A program made the translations under genes and the position numbers. Below the pieces are notes generated by a model. It did not search any database. It was not told the DNA's origin and saw only the letters and a list, made by a program, of their open reading frames with translations. A DNA stretch of 64,000 nt from Bacteroidales bacterium UBA3289 (GTDB lineage: Bacteria > Bacteroidota > Bacteroidia > Bacteroidales > UBA932): the NCBI GenBank assembly GCA_002361625.1, contig DETL01000011.1, positions 55,410-119,409 on the forward strand, written 5' to 3'. This document shows positions 39,660-46,971 of this stretch, in pieces. Position 1 is the first letter of the stretch. Every line of letters starts with the position of its first letter.

Positions 39660-39667
39660 TATATTTG
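39660..39667 (+). promoter_or_regulatory. -7 box of the metallohydrolase-glycosidase pair
   Basis: TATATTTG, 18 bases before the ATG at 39686. Upstream sequence is T-rich but lacks an exact TTTG at the usual distance. Confidence 0.5.
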
Positions 39668-39685
39668 GGGAAATAAGCCCCGGAA

Positions 39686-40747
39686 ATGAATATCAGAACC
39701 TCCCTTCTCTCACTTGCGGCCATTCTCATCACCTCAACCAGCACTCTCGCCCAGGAGCAACCGAGCCGCCATGCGGTACCTGGACAGCGGTATCTTAAGG
39801 AATATTGGGGGCAACCGGAGCTGTACCTCCAGCATCAGGCTTACTTCATGTTGGATCTCGCGGACAAAGCCTTCAACGAGAATCCTCCTTCTTTGGACAT
39901 AAACAGGGAGCGGGAGATGGCCATGCTGATGCTGGATGCCGTCACCCATGAACCGGCCCCGATCGACAACCCCGCCGTGGTGGACTACCTCTCCCGGAGG
40001 ATGAACCGTGTCCTGGAGGATCTGGATAAGCCCCTCAAAGGGCGGAAGTCATTGAGGATATATAAGTTATACAACTGCGGGATTCTGTTCCGCACCCGGG
40101 ACCTGACCGTCGCGATTGATCTGAACGGCCGTGACGGGAAACTCATCCCGGACGAGATCATGAGGAAGATCGTCGGCCACGTCGATGTCCTGTTCTACAC
40201 CCACAACCATTCCGACCATTTCGACAACCGCGTCCGCGACTTCTGCCACGAGGCAGGAGTGCCGATCTACGCCACTGACGAGATATTCCGGAACGACACC
40301 CAGGTCAACCATGTCCGCAAGGATGATCTCTACGCCTTCGATATCGAGCTCCCCAAAGGGAACATCACCGTCCATGTCCTGCCCGGTCACCAGGACGCGG
40401 TCCAGAACAACATCTGGATCGTCACCCTCCCCAACGGCAAGGTCGTCGGAGCCACCGGAGACCAGTGGAGGAGCGCGGGCGAAGACCTCGAGTGGATGAA
40501 GGATATCCATTCAAGGCTCCCCCGGATCGATGTCCTCTCGATAGACTGCTGGATCCACGATTTCGACGAGCATGTCGCCGACTTCAATCCCCGCCTGGTC
40601 GTCTCCCAGCACGAGAATGAGATCGGAGGCCACGGCATCGACCACCGGGAGGCCTATTGGATGACGATGTTCAAGAACAGGGCCGTCCATCAGAGCCCAG
40701 TCCCCCGGCTCCTCATGACTTGGGGCGAATGGTATGATTATAAATAA
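39686..40747 (+). CDS. Secreted metallo-beta-lactamase-fold hydrolase
   Basis: 353 residues. Signal peptide MNIRTSLLSLAAILITSTSTLAQ. The helical segment 30-110 precedes the hydrolase fold, which has LYNCGILFRTRDLTVAIDLNG, FYTHNHSDHFD (H-x-H-x-D-H), VHVLPGHQDAVQNNIWIVTLPNG, VGATGDQW and LSIDCWIHDFDEH. It resembles the UlaG/Lactamase_B_3 lactonase-like group. Twelve bases upstream of a large glycosidase, so a periplasmic role in opening a sugar lactone or processing a released sugar derivative is a reasonable inference, not shown. Confidence 0.8.
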   Translation: MNIRTSLLSLAAILITSTSTLAQEQPSRHAVPGQRYLKEYWGQPELYLQHQAYFMLDLADKAFNENPPSLDINREREMAMLMLDAVTHEPAPIDNPAVVDYLSRRMNRVLEDLDKPLKGRKSLRIYKLYNCGILFRTRDLTVAIDLNGRDGKLIPDEIMRKIVGHVDVLFYTHNHSDHFDNRVRDFCHEAGVPIYATDEIFRNDTQVNHVRKDDLYAFDIELPKGNITVHVLPGHQDAVQNNIWIVTLPNGKVVGATGDQWRSAGEDLEWMKDIHSRLPRIDVLSIDCWIHDFDEHVADFNPRLVVSQHENEIGGHGIDHREAYWMTMFKNRAVHQSPVPRLLMTWGEWYDYK

Positions 40748-40759
40748 GATAGTTTTTTA

Positions 40760-42913
40760 ATGAAAAGATTGTTCCTCCTCATTCTGTCCTTTTGCGCCAC
40801 CTTTGCCATAAGCCTGGCCGCCAAGGATTCCTCTACCCAAAAGGCATCGAAGGATTGGTTGATTGACGGGAGCCGGTTTGTCTCCAAGGTTGAACAGTCC
40901 GCCGACGGGAAGGACGTGATCCTGACCAACGGCCTTGTCAGCAGGGTTTTCCGGATTACGCCCAACCTCGCTACCACAAACATCATCAATGAGATGACCG
41001 GAGAGACGATGCTTCGTACAGCATGCTCGGAAGGAACCCTGACAATCAACGGAAGGGACTATCCTCTCGGCGGACTCCAGGGAATCGAAGAGAGAGGCTA
41101 CATGCTCCCCGAATGGATCGACCAGATGAAATCCCCGGACAATTCCTTCCAAGTGACCGGCTGGACAGTAACGGAACTCAAACCCAGGATGGAGTGGAAC
41201 CGCAAGCGCTGGGCCCTGGTCAAGGAATGGGATCCCAAAGGCAAGGAACTGATATTCACCCTTGAAGGCCCAGAGGAAGTCAAAGGAGTCAAGGCCGAGC
41301 TGCACTTTGAGATCTATGACGGTGCCCCGATCATAGGGAAGTGGCTGATAATCAAGAATGAGACGGGGGCCGCAATCGAACTGGACAAGTTCTCTCTCGA
41401 AGAGCTCGCCTTCGTGGAGTACGAGTCGGACGTGGACCATACCCCGGCCTCTTCAAGAAACGCGATCCACATCGAGAGCGACTGGGCACAAGTCTCCTGC
41501 GGGACCACCTTCTGGGGAACCGATCCGAAATATACCTCACAGGTGAATTACGGTCTGCAGACAGAGTGTTTCCTGACCGTGAAGCTACCCAACAACGGCC
41601 CGGATCAGGAGATCCGGCCGGGCGGGACTTTCACCAGTTTCCGCAACTGGATGATGCCTTTCGACAGCCAGGACAAGGAACGGAAGGGATTGTTTGTGAG
41701 ACACTTCAAGCGTTTGCTTGCTCCTTGGACAACAGAGAATCCGATATTCATGCACCTCACCTCGACCAAGCCCGAGGATATCAGGACCGCGATAGACCAG
41801 TGCGCCGAAACGGGCTACGAGATGATCATCCTGAGTTTCGGCTCCGGACTCGACATGGAGGACGAATCGCCCGAGAATATAGCCAGGTTCAGGGAATTTG
41901 TCGAACTGTCCCATTCGAAAGGAATCGAGATCGGAGGATATTCCCTTCTCGCCAGCCGCTGGATCAGCGACGATGTGGACATCATCAACCCCACGACCGG
42001 CAAGCGCGGGGGCATGACTTTCGGCAGCTCGCCCTGCCTCTCCAGCGAGTGGGGCCATGAATACTTCCGCAAGATCCGGTCCTTCTTCGAGAAGACCGGG
42101 ATGGATGTGTTCGAGCACGACGGCTCCTATTCGGGAGACCCCTGCGCCTCGACCACCCATGCCTTCCACAAGGGTCTGGAGGACTCGCAGTGGACCCAGC
42201 GGGGCATGCTTGAGGATACTTACAAGTGGATGAGAGCCACTGGAATATACATGAATGTCCCCGACATGGGGACGATGCTGATCGGTTCAAGCAAGTGCGG
42301 TGTCGGTTACCGTGAAGTCAACTGGTCGCTCCCCAGAGACAGGCAGATCATCCTGGGGCGGCAGAACATCTTTGACGGCACCTGGAAGAGAAACCCCGGA
42401 GACGGATGGACTTTCACTCCCCTCGTGCAGTACCATGGAGGCGGGGCGGCCGCCACGCTGGAGCCGCTTGACGAGCATCTTGACGCCTACAAGGCCCACA
42501 TGATCCAGAATTACGGCTCCGGAGTCCAGTCCTGCTACAGGGGCTTCCGCCTTTACGACACCGACAGGACCAAGGAAGCGGTCAAAGAGATCATCGCCTG
42601 GTACAAGGAGCATAGGGAGATTCTCAACAGTGACATCATACATCTTCGCCGCCCCGATGGACGGGACTGGGACGGGATCATGCATGTCAACCCCAGCCTC
42701 GAGGAGAAAGGCTTCGTCATGCTGTACAACCCTACCGGAGAGGAAATTACCCGCACGATCTCCCTGCCGCTCTACTACACCGGACTGACCAGGATGGCGA
42801 GAATCTCAGAGCGTGGCGGCAAGGCCCGCAGCGTCCGTCTCGACAGAGAATACAATGCCGAGGTGAAAGTTACCATCCCCGCCCGCGGTTACACCTGGCT
42901 AGTTATCAAATAA
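40760..42913 (+). CDS. Secreted glycoside hydrolase, alpha-galactosidase-like (GH-D clan)
   Basis: 717 residues. Signal peptide MKRLFLLILSFCATFAISLA. An N-terminal beta-sandwich (about 25-310: VILTNGLVSRVFRITPN, YPLGGLQGIEERGYMLPEW) is followed by a TIM-barrel (EDIRTAIDQCAETGYEMIILSFGSG, GIEIGGYSLLASRWIS, FGSSPCLSSEWGHEYF) in which DVFEHDGSYSGDPC is the probable nucleophile strand, and a C-terminal beta domain (GFVMLYNPTGEEITRTISLPLYY). The overall plan matches GH36/GH27-type enzymes, but the family is not certain. In an operon with the metallohydrolase. No SusC/SusD pair is nearby, so it is not a standard polysaccharide utilisation locus. Confidence 0.7.
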   Translation: MKRLFLLILSFCATFAISLAAKDSSTQKASKDWLIDGSRFVSKVEQSADGKDVILTNGLVSRVFRITPNLATTNIINEMTGETMLRTACSEGTLTINGRDYPLGGLQGIEERGYMLPEWIDQMKSPDNSFQVTGWTVTELKPRMEWNRKRWALVKEWDPKGKELIFTLEGPEEVKGVKAELHFEIYDGAPIIGKWLIIKNETGAAIELDKFSLEELAFVEYESDVDHTPASSRNAIHIESDWAQVSCGTTFWGTDPKYTSQVNYGLQTECFLTVKLPNNGPDQEIRPGGTFTSFRNWMMPFDSQDKERKGLFVRHFKRLLAPWTTENPIFMHLTSTKPEDIRTAIDQCAETGYEMIILSFGSGLDMEDESPENIARFREFVELSHSKGIEIGGYSLLASRWISDDVDIINPTTGKRGGMTFGSSPCLSSEWGHEYFRKIRSFFEKTGMDVFEHDGSYSGDPCASTTHAFHKGLEDSQWTQRGMLEDTYKWMRATGIYMNVPDMGTMLIGSSKCGVGYREVNWSLPRDRQIILGRQNIFDGTWKRNPGDGWTFTPLVQYHGGGAAATLEPLDEHLDAYKAHMIQNYGSGVQSCYRGFRLYDTDRTKEAVKEIIAWYKEHREILNSDIIHLRRPDGRDWDGIMHVNPSLEEKGFVMLYNPTGEEITRTISLPLYYTGLTRMARISERGGKARSVRLDREYNAEVKVTIPARGYTWLVIK

Positions 42914-43012
42914 TCCCAAGACCGAAGAGAAACCGCCAAAACTGGCTGGAAGGTCGGATACATTCTCACATGCGGGCGATTGCCGAGGTCCCCTGATATA
43001 GATGATACAACC

Positions 43013-44278
43013 ATGAGAAAGTCTGTTTTCACTCCTGTCTTTTGCTTGTTGATGTTGCTTCTGGTGGCAGCAATGCCTGGCTGTACGAAGAAGACGGCTG
43101 AATCGAACGTCCCCGAGCTGATCTCATTCGATGTAGAGTCCGGCCCTTTTTCTGCCACGATGGAAGCGAAGTTCACCCACCCGGAGCGCGTTTTGAATCC
43201 GGTTTTCCGCCTCTGGGAGACCGGAGGGAAGAGCGCAGCCGTCACTTGCCCGGCGACGGTTTCCGGGAATGTCTTCAGAGGGCAGTTCGGGGATCTTCGC
43301 CCCAATGTCCGCTACCACTGTGGCATTTCCTGGTCCACCTCTGCACTCCCCAACTGGGAATCGCCGACCTTCGATTTCGATGCGAAACCCTATCCCATGC
43401 CGGTTGTCCGGCTGTTGTCCATTGAAGCGGGCGCCTATGATGCCGTCGTTCGATTCCGCTTCGACCAGGAGGAGTATCTGCGGAATTATTACTGCTACTG
43501 TTGGATAGAGGGAACGCAAGGCGCCTACAACAAAGCCAGGACGGAATTCGAAAAGGAGGGCGATGAATATGTGTGCAGGATTACGGAACTTATTCCGGAA
43601 TCATTTTATGAATTCCATGTCGATTATTCCAATCTGGGAGCGATTGGAGAAAGGTTCACGACGCGGTTCCTGACTCTTCCGCCTCCATACACAGTCAACG
43701 TGGAACAAGTGGTGAAGCCCTCCTACACCTCGGCCGTCCTTTCCGCGACATTTGATGCGGACATCACATACACACCCTGTGGGATCATGTTCAATCGGAA
43801 CAGCTCCATGGAAATCTGGGAGGACTATCCGCTCACGCCCAACGACGACCGGATCGAGGTGGAAGTCACCGACCTGATGTGGTATCAGGTGTATGGTTTC
43901 TATGTTTATTACACGGTGGAAGGGGAGATTCACAAGACTGATTTGACATCCTTTTACCCGCTGATCGTGCCTGCGCCACAGCTCTCCTCCCTACAATATG
44001 AGATCCAGGGACGCTCCGTTGTCCTTCAGGCCGAGATTTCCCCTGTCGAAAACCTGTCGGGCTCTGGATTCATCCTCTTGGACGAGCACGCAATCCTTCC
44101 CGACGGTCATGAGACCTGGAGAGCGCTGCAAGTGGAGGTACCCCCTCAGGGCGGAAAACTGTACTACGTCTGGGAATCTCTCGTTCCGGGGATGGAGTAT
44201 GGATTCCAGGCCTACGGTCGGAACGTTTCCGGACTCAAGTACTCGGACATCATTTACTTCACGCTTCCGCCGGAGTAG
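43013..44278 (+). CDS. Lipoprotein with fibronectin type III-like repeats
   Basis: 421 residues from MRKSVFTPVFCLLMLLLVAAMPGC (lipobox MPGC); the in-frame ATG at 42980 is too far upstream of the signal. The mature protein is four beta-sandwich modules of about 95 residues with the shared pattern 'S-A-.-F....P......F.....G......C.....V.G....G...L.PN..Y..GI', for example LRPNVRYHCGISWS, LIPESFYEFHVDYS, LMWYQVYGFYVYYT, LVPGMEYGFQAYGRN. These are FN3-like. Surface adhesion or scaffolding is likely. Stands alone between the glycosidase and the BRO-N cluster. Confidence 0.78.
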   Translation: MRKSVFTPVFCLLMLLLVAAMPGCTKKTAESNVPELISFDVESGPFSATMEAKFTHPERVLNPVFRLWETGGKSAAVTCPATVSGNVFRGQFGDLRPNVRYHCGISWSTSALPNWESPTFDFDAKPYPMPVVRLLSIEAGAYDAVVRFRFDQEEYLRNYYCYCWIEGTQGAYNKARTEFEKEGDEYVCRITELIPESFYEFHVDYSNLGAIGERFTTRFLTLPPPYTVNVEQVVKPSYTSAVLSATFDADITYTPCGIMFNRNSSMEIWEDYPLTPNDDRIEVEVTDLMWYQVYGFYVYYTVEGEIHKTDLTSFYPLIVPAPQLSSLQYEIQGRSVVLQAEISPVENLSGSGFILLDEHAILPDGHETWRALQVEVPPQGGKLYYVWESLVPGMEYGFQAYGRNVSGLKYSDIIYFTLPPE

Positions 44279-44296
44279 GACGCGTATTCCGTTTTT

Positions 44297-44611
44297 TCAT
44301 TGTTCATCTGCTTTCGGGAAAGGCACGTAATATCCAGGATAAATCGCCACGTCTGTTTTGTAATTCTTACCGTCTTTAGGGGATTTCATATGCAGTTGGT
44401 AACAATTTGATACCAACTCAAAATCTTCTGTAATCAGCCGGCCTTTCAATACTTTCCAGTATTTTCTGGCACCGTCATAGTCTGGCTGCTCAGTTAAAAC
44501 ACCACACACATCCACAATAGAGAAAAACCATTCCTGTTTCTCTTCATCCCATGCTGTCCGTACCTTCTAGTTCTCTAATCCAAAAGCAAGGCTGATGCAA
44601 ATCATTGCAAG
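44297..44611 (-). pseudogene. Decayed, internally deleted BRO-N gene
   Basis: Minus strand reads stop-KVRTAWDEEKQEWFFSIVDVCGV... then NCYQLHMKSPKDGKNYKTDVA, the first 70 residues of a BRO-N domain, and jumps directly to IYPGYYVPFPKADEQ, which corresponds to the C-terminal PFPKPDEQ of the intact relative at 45984. A TAG replaces the codon just before KVRTAW. Upstream of it (44570-44611) the sequence still resembles the promoter region shared by the two neighbouring genes (CTTGCAA..TTTG.AT...GGATTA), but the -7 box is destroyed. About 200 codons have been lost. Clearly a remnant. Confidence 0.75.
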
Positions 44612-44638
44612 GTAGGATTGGGACATTATCTGCAATCT

Positions 44639-45697
44639 TCAAGAATTTGTTTTCTTGCCATATTGAGCAGAGACATCCTCAAGAAGCAGGAAACGGTCGA
44701 AGTCGCTCTGATAAAGCCGGTCTTGGATGATACGGTATTTTTCCCATTCAGTTTCTGCGTGTATTCTAGCCATTTCAGCACTTACCTTTCCGGAGTCTGC
44801 AAGAACCTCACGGTCCATAAGGGTCAGAAAGCCGTTGAGCCGGGTTTCCCAGTCTTCCATTGTCATGGGAATGTGTCTGCGGGCCATGCTCTCAGCCAAG
44901 TCCAGATAGGCCGATACCATCCGGCTCAACTGTCCCAATTCGTCCTCATTCAGGTAATTCTTGGCGATGGTTGTGTCTGATTTCCGGACCTTGCCGCCTG
45001 GAGCATCCGCCCATGTCGTGAGGCCCATGTGCTCTTTGTCGGCATCCGCCCTTTCCATGATGAGTTCCGCAGCGGTGTGTCCGTGAATGGCATAGTGGAG
45101 CTTATTCTGGACAGTTGCGTAAAAGCGAATCGTGGCAGGTGCTTGGGGATCATAATCAAGCGAGGTGGCGTAAATGTCTGTTATTTTCTGGTAAAACTTG
45201 CGCTCGCTCATACGGATTTCCCGGATTCTCTCCAACTGCGCGTCGAAATACTTGTCCGTCAAGAAACCGCCTTCCTTAAGCCGGACGTCGTCCATCACCC
45301 AGCCTTTGATGGTATAGTCCTTGACAATGGCATTGGCCCACTTGCGGAACTGGACGGCGCGTTCATTGTTGACTTTGAAGCCCACGGCAATAATCATCTG
45401 AAGATTATAGTGCAACGTATCTCGATGGACCAAGCGATTACCTTCCTGTTGAACTATCCGAAAATTTCGGATAGTTGAGTCCTTAATCAACTCGCCGTCG
45501 CGATAGATCTTTTCTATATGATCATTTACTGTGCGGGTATCTACTCCGTACAACTCGGCCATCAGCCGTTGTGTGAGCCAGATATTCTCGTCTTCATACC
45601 TTAGTTCGACACTTAGCGGCTGATCTCCGACAGAGGCAATATAAGTAAGATACTCTGCTGCACTGGAACGAAGGGTTATTTCCTTTTTCTTTGACAT
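44639..45697 (-). CDS. RhuM-family protein
   Basis: 352 residues from MSKKKEITLRSSAAEYLTYIA (45697). The family core is evident: LRYEDENIWLTQRLMAELYGVDTRTVNDHIEKIYRDGEL (a helix-turn-helix-like N-part), STIRNFRIVQQEGNRLVHRDTLHYNLQMIIAVGFKVNNERAVQFRKWAN, and GFLTDKYFDAQLERIREIRMSERKFYQKITDIYATS. RhuM proteins (PF13310) were first seen in Salmonella pathogenicity island 3 and are common on mobile elements; their activity is not established. Here it sits among BRO-N genes that share its promoter sequence. AT-richer than the chromosome. Confidence 0.9.
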   Translation of the reverse strand: MSKKKEITLRSSAAEYLTYIASVGDQPLSVELRYEDENIWLTQRLMAELYGVDTRTVNDHIEKIYRDGELIKDSTIRNFRIVQQEGNRLVHRDTLHYNLQMIIAVGFKVNNERAVQFRKWANAIVKDYTIKGWVMDDVRLKEGGFLTDKYFDAQLERIREIRMSERKFYQKITDIYATSLDYDPQAPATIRFYATVQNKLHYAIHGHTAAELIMERADADKEHMGLTTWADAPGGKVRKSDTTIAKNYLNEDELGQLSRMVSAYLDLAESMARRHIPMTMEDWETRLNGFLTLMDREVLADSGKVSAEMARIHAETEWEKYRIIQDRLYQSDFDRFLLLEDVSAQYGKKTNS

Positions 45698-45715
45698 TAG
45701 CCTCAACGTTTTCTA

Positions 45716-45747
45716 CAAAGATAATCCAATTGCTCTGTGAATCCAAA
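45716..45747 (-). promoter_or_regulatory. Promoter of RhuM gene (shared module)
   Basis: TTTG (45747-45744), 20 bases, TATCTTTG (45723-45716), then GTAGAAAACGTTGAG to near the start codon. Nearly the same sequence precedes the BRO-N gene at 46835. Confidence 0.65.
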
Positions 45748-45861
45748 TCGTTGCAAGACACAGCTGTCGGACAATGGCTCAGAATAATAGGGTTATTACA
45801 GAAGAGCACACGGGTTTGTCATTCTGAGGAACGAAGCAACGAAGAATCTGAAAAAAATTGT

Positions 45862-45934
45862 TATCTTTGCACCGAATTAAAACAGAATAACAATGACTCT
45901 TCGTGACATCAAGAAAGGTCATAAAGAATTGTAA
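45862..45934 (+). pseudogene. Truncated copy of the 5' end of the gene at 50213
   Basis: TATCTTTG (45862-45869), a similar A-rich leader with AAAACAGAA, and an ATG at 45893 encoding MTLRDIKKGHKEL before a stop. The 20 bases from 45898 match 50217-50236 exactly, and the first nine residues match MNLRDIKKD of the intact gene apart from one or two. The rest of the gene is gone. A remnant of a duplication. Confidence 0.65.
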
Positions 45935-45956
45935 TGACTGATGTCGGGATATATCG

Positions 45957-45984
45957 AAACAGGCCGCGGTGAAGCGGCCTGTTT
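45957..45984. terminator. Bidirectional terminator between BRO-N gene and remnant
   Basis: AAACAGGCCGC (45957-45967) pairs exactly with GCGGCCTGTTT (45974-45984). It ends both the leftward BRO-N gene, whose stop begins inside it, and the rightward remnant. Confidence 0.7.
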
Positions 45985-46835
45985 CATTGTTCATCAGGTT
46001 TCGGGAAAGGCAGTTCTTCGGGAGATTGTATATTGTCGATGGCCTTTTCAGGTGAAACAACGCTATGTCCAAGCCTCTTTTCGACCTCCTTGCGAGCCGT
46101 TTTAGCAACCTCAGCGCCTTCTTTGGCCACGCCGGCGTTTTCTGACAATCCTTCCGGGTTGCGTTGTTTGCTGATTTCTGTTGCCGTCTCTTCCGCAAGA
46201 GCATTGAGCAGAAGCTCCATATTGGTCATGTTATCCCTCAGGTTTTCTTTCGTAAGGCCCTTGTACTTCTTGTACTCCTTCGTGGTAAGGCCACTCCAGG
46301 TTTTTGACATCAAGTCTGTAAGGAAGGCGAAATCCACCTCCTTGGTCACACCGCCACGCTTCCACTCGTCCGTGAGGCCTTTTCGGATTTCGATCGTTTT
46401 GATCCGTTGGTTAATCCAAGCTTCTGAATACCCAAGCCGACGATAATCCGCCACTGCCTGATCGATGCTGCGCTCGGGATCGATCATCTGATTGATCCTC
46501 TCTGCCGCGACCTTAGCCATCCAGCGTCTGAACGGCTCTGCTTTCTTGGAGGGGATAGATTGAATGATGCGGAACATTCCTTCCAGATTAGCGCAGCGCA
46601 TTTTTTGCGGACCTCCTTCCGTCTTTATCGGGAGGAGGGGTACAATTTGTACCCACCCTTTAGCAAGTTCTGGGTCGCGCAGCTTCATTCTTTTGACATA
46701 CTGCTTGGGATCGGTGCTTTCTGTGAGGATTTCGATAACATCCTCCAGAACAAAGTACCATTTGTCTTCGTCTTCTACCCAAACTGTCCGGACTCTCTTG
46801 TTCTCAAACAATTGTATTCTCTCTATATCAGACAT
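45984..46835 (-). CDS. BRO-N domain / DinD-like protein
   Basis: 283 residues from MSDIERIQLFENKRVRTVW (46835); the ATG six codons upstream lies between the promoter and this start. The N-terminal BRO-N domain (about 1-115) has VRTVWVEDEDKWYFVLEDVIEILTES and RCANLEGMFRIIQSIPSKKAEPFRRWMAKVA. The C-terminal half (SIDQAVADYRRLGYSEAWINQRIKTIEIRKGLTDEW, FLTDLMSKTWSGLTTKEYKKYKG) is that of DNA-damage-inducible protein D in E. coli. Associated with phages and SOS induction elsewhere; its activity here is unknown. It shares its promoter with RhuM, and its C-terminus matches that of the nearby pseudogene. Confidence 0.88.
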   Translation of the reverse strand: MSDIERIQLFENKRVRTVWVEDEDKWYFVLEDVIEILTESTDPKQYVKRMKLRDPELAKGWVQIVPLLPIKTEGGPQKMRCANLEGMFRIIQSIPSKKAEPFRRWMAKVAAERINQMIDPERSIDQAVADYRRLGYSEAWINQRIKTIEIRKGLTDEWKRGGVTKEVDFAFLTDLMSKTWSGLTTKEYKKYKGLTKENLRDNMTNMELLLNALAEETATEISKQRNPEGLSENAGVAKEGAEVAKTARKEVEKRLGHSVVSPEKAIDNIQSPEELPFPKPDEQ

Positions 46836-46852
46836 AATCTCAACGTTTTCCA

Positions 46853-46884
46853 CAAAGTTAATTCAATTGCGCTGCGATTGCAAA
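46853..46884 (-). promoter_or_regulatory. Promoter of BRO-N gene (shared module)
   Basis: TTTG (46884-46881), 20 bases, TAACTTTG (46860-46853), followed by TGGAAAACGTTGAG. Homologous to 45716-45747. Confidence 0.65.
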
Positions 46885-46909
46885 CTATTGCAAGGTCCTG
46901 CCCGCAGGA

Positions 46910-46941
46910 TTTGCCGTATCGGCTGATAATAATTATATTTG
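46910..46941 (+). promoter_or_regulatory. Promoter of the M64 lipoprotein
   Basis: TTTG (46910-46913), 20 bases, TATATTTG (46934-46941); ATG 30 bases on. Confidence 0.65.
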
Positions 46942-46971
46942 TAGAAGAGGCATATTATTATTCGAATCACT

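Noticed and set aside
39686..42913. Glycosidase pair as a polysaccharide utilisation locus
   Set aside because: No SusC/SusD-type genes or hybrid regulator next to it.
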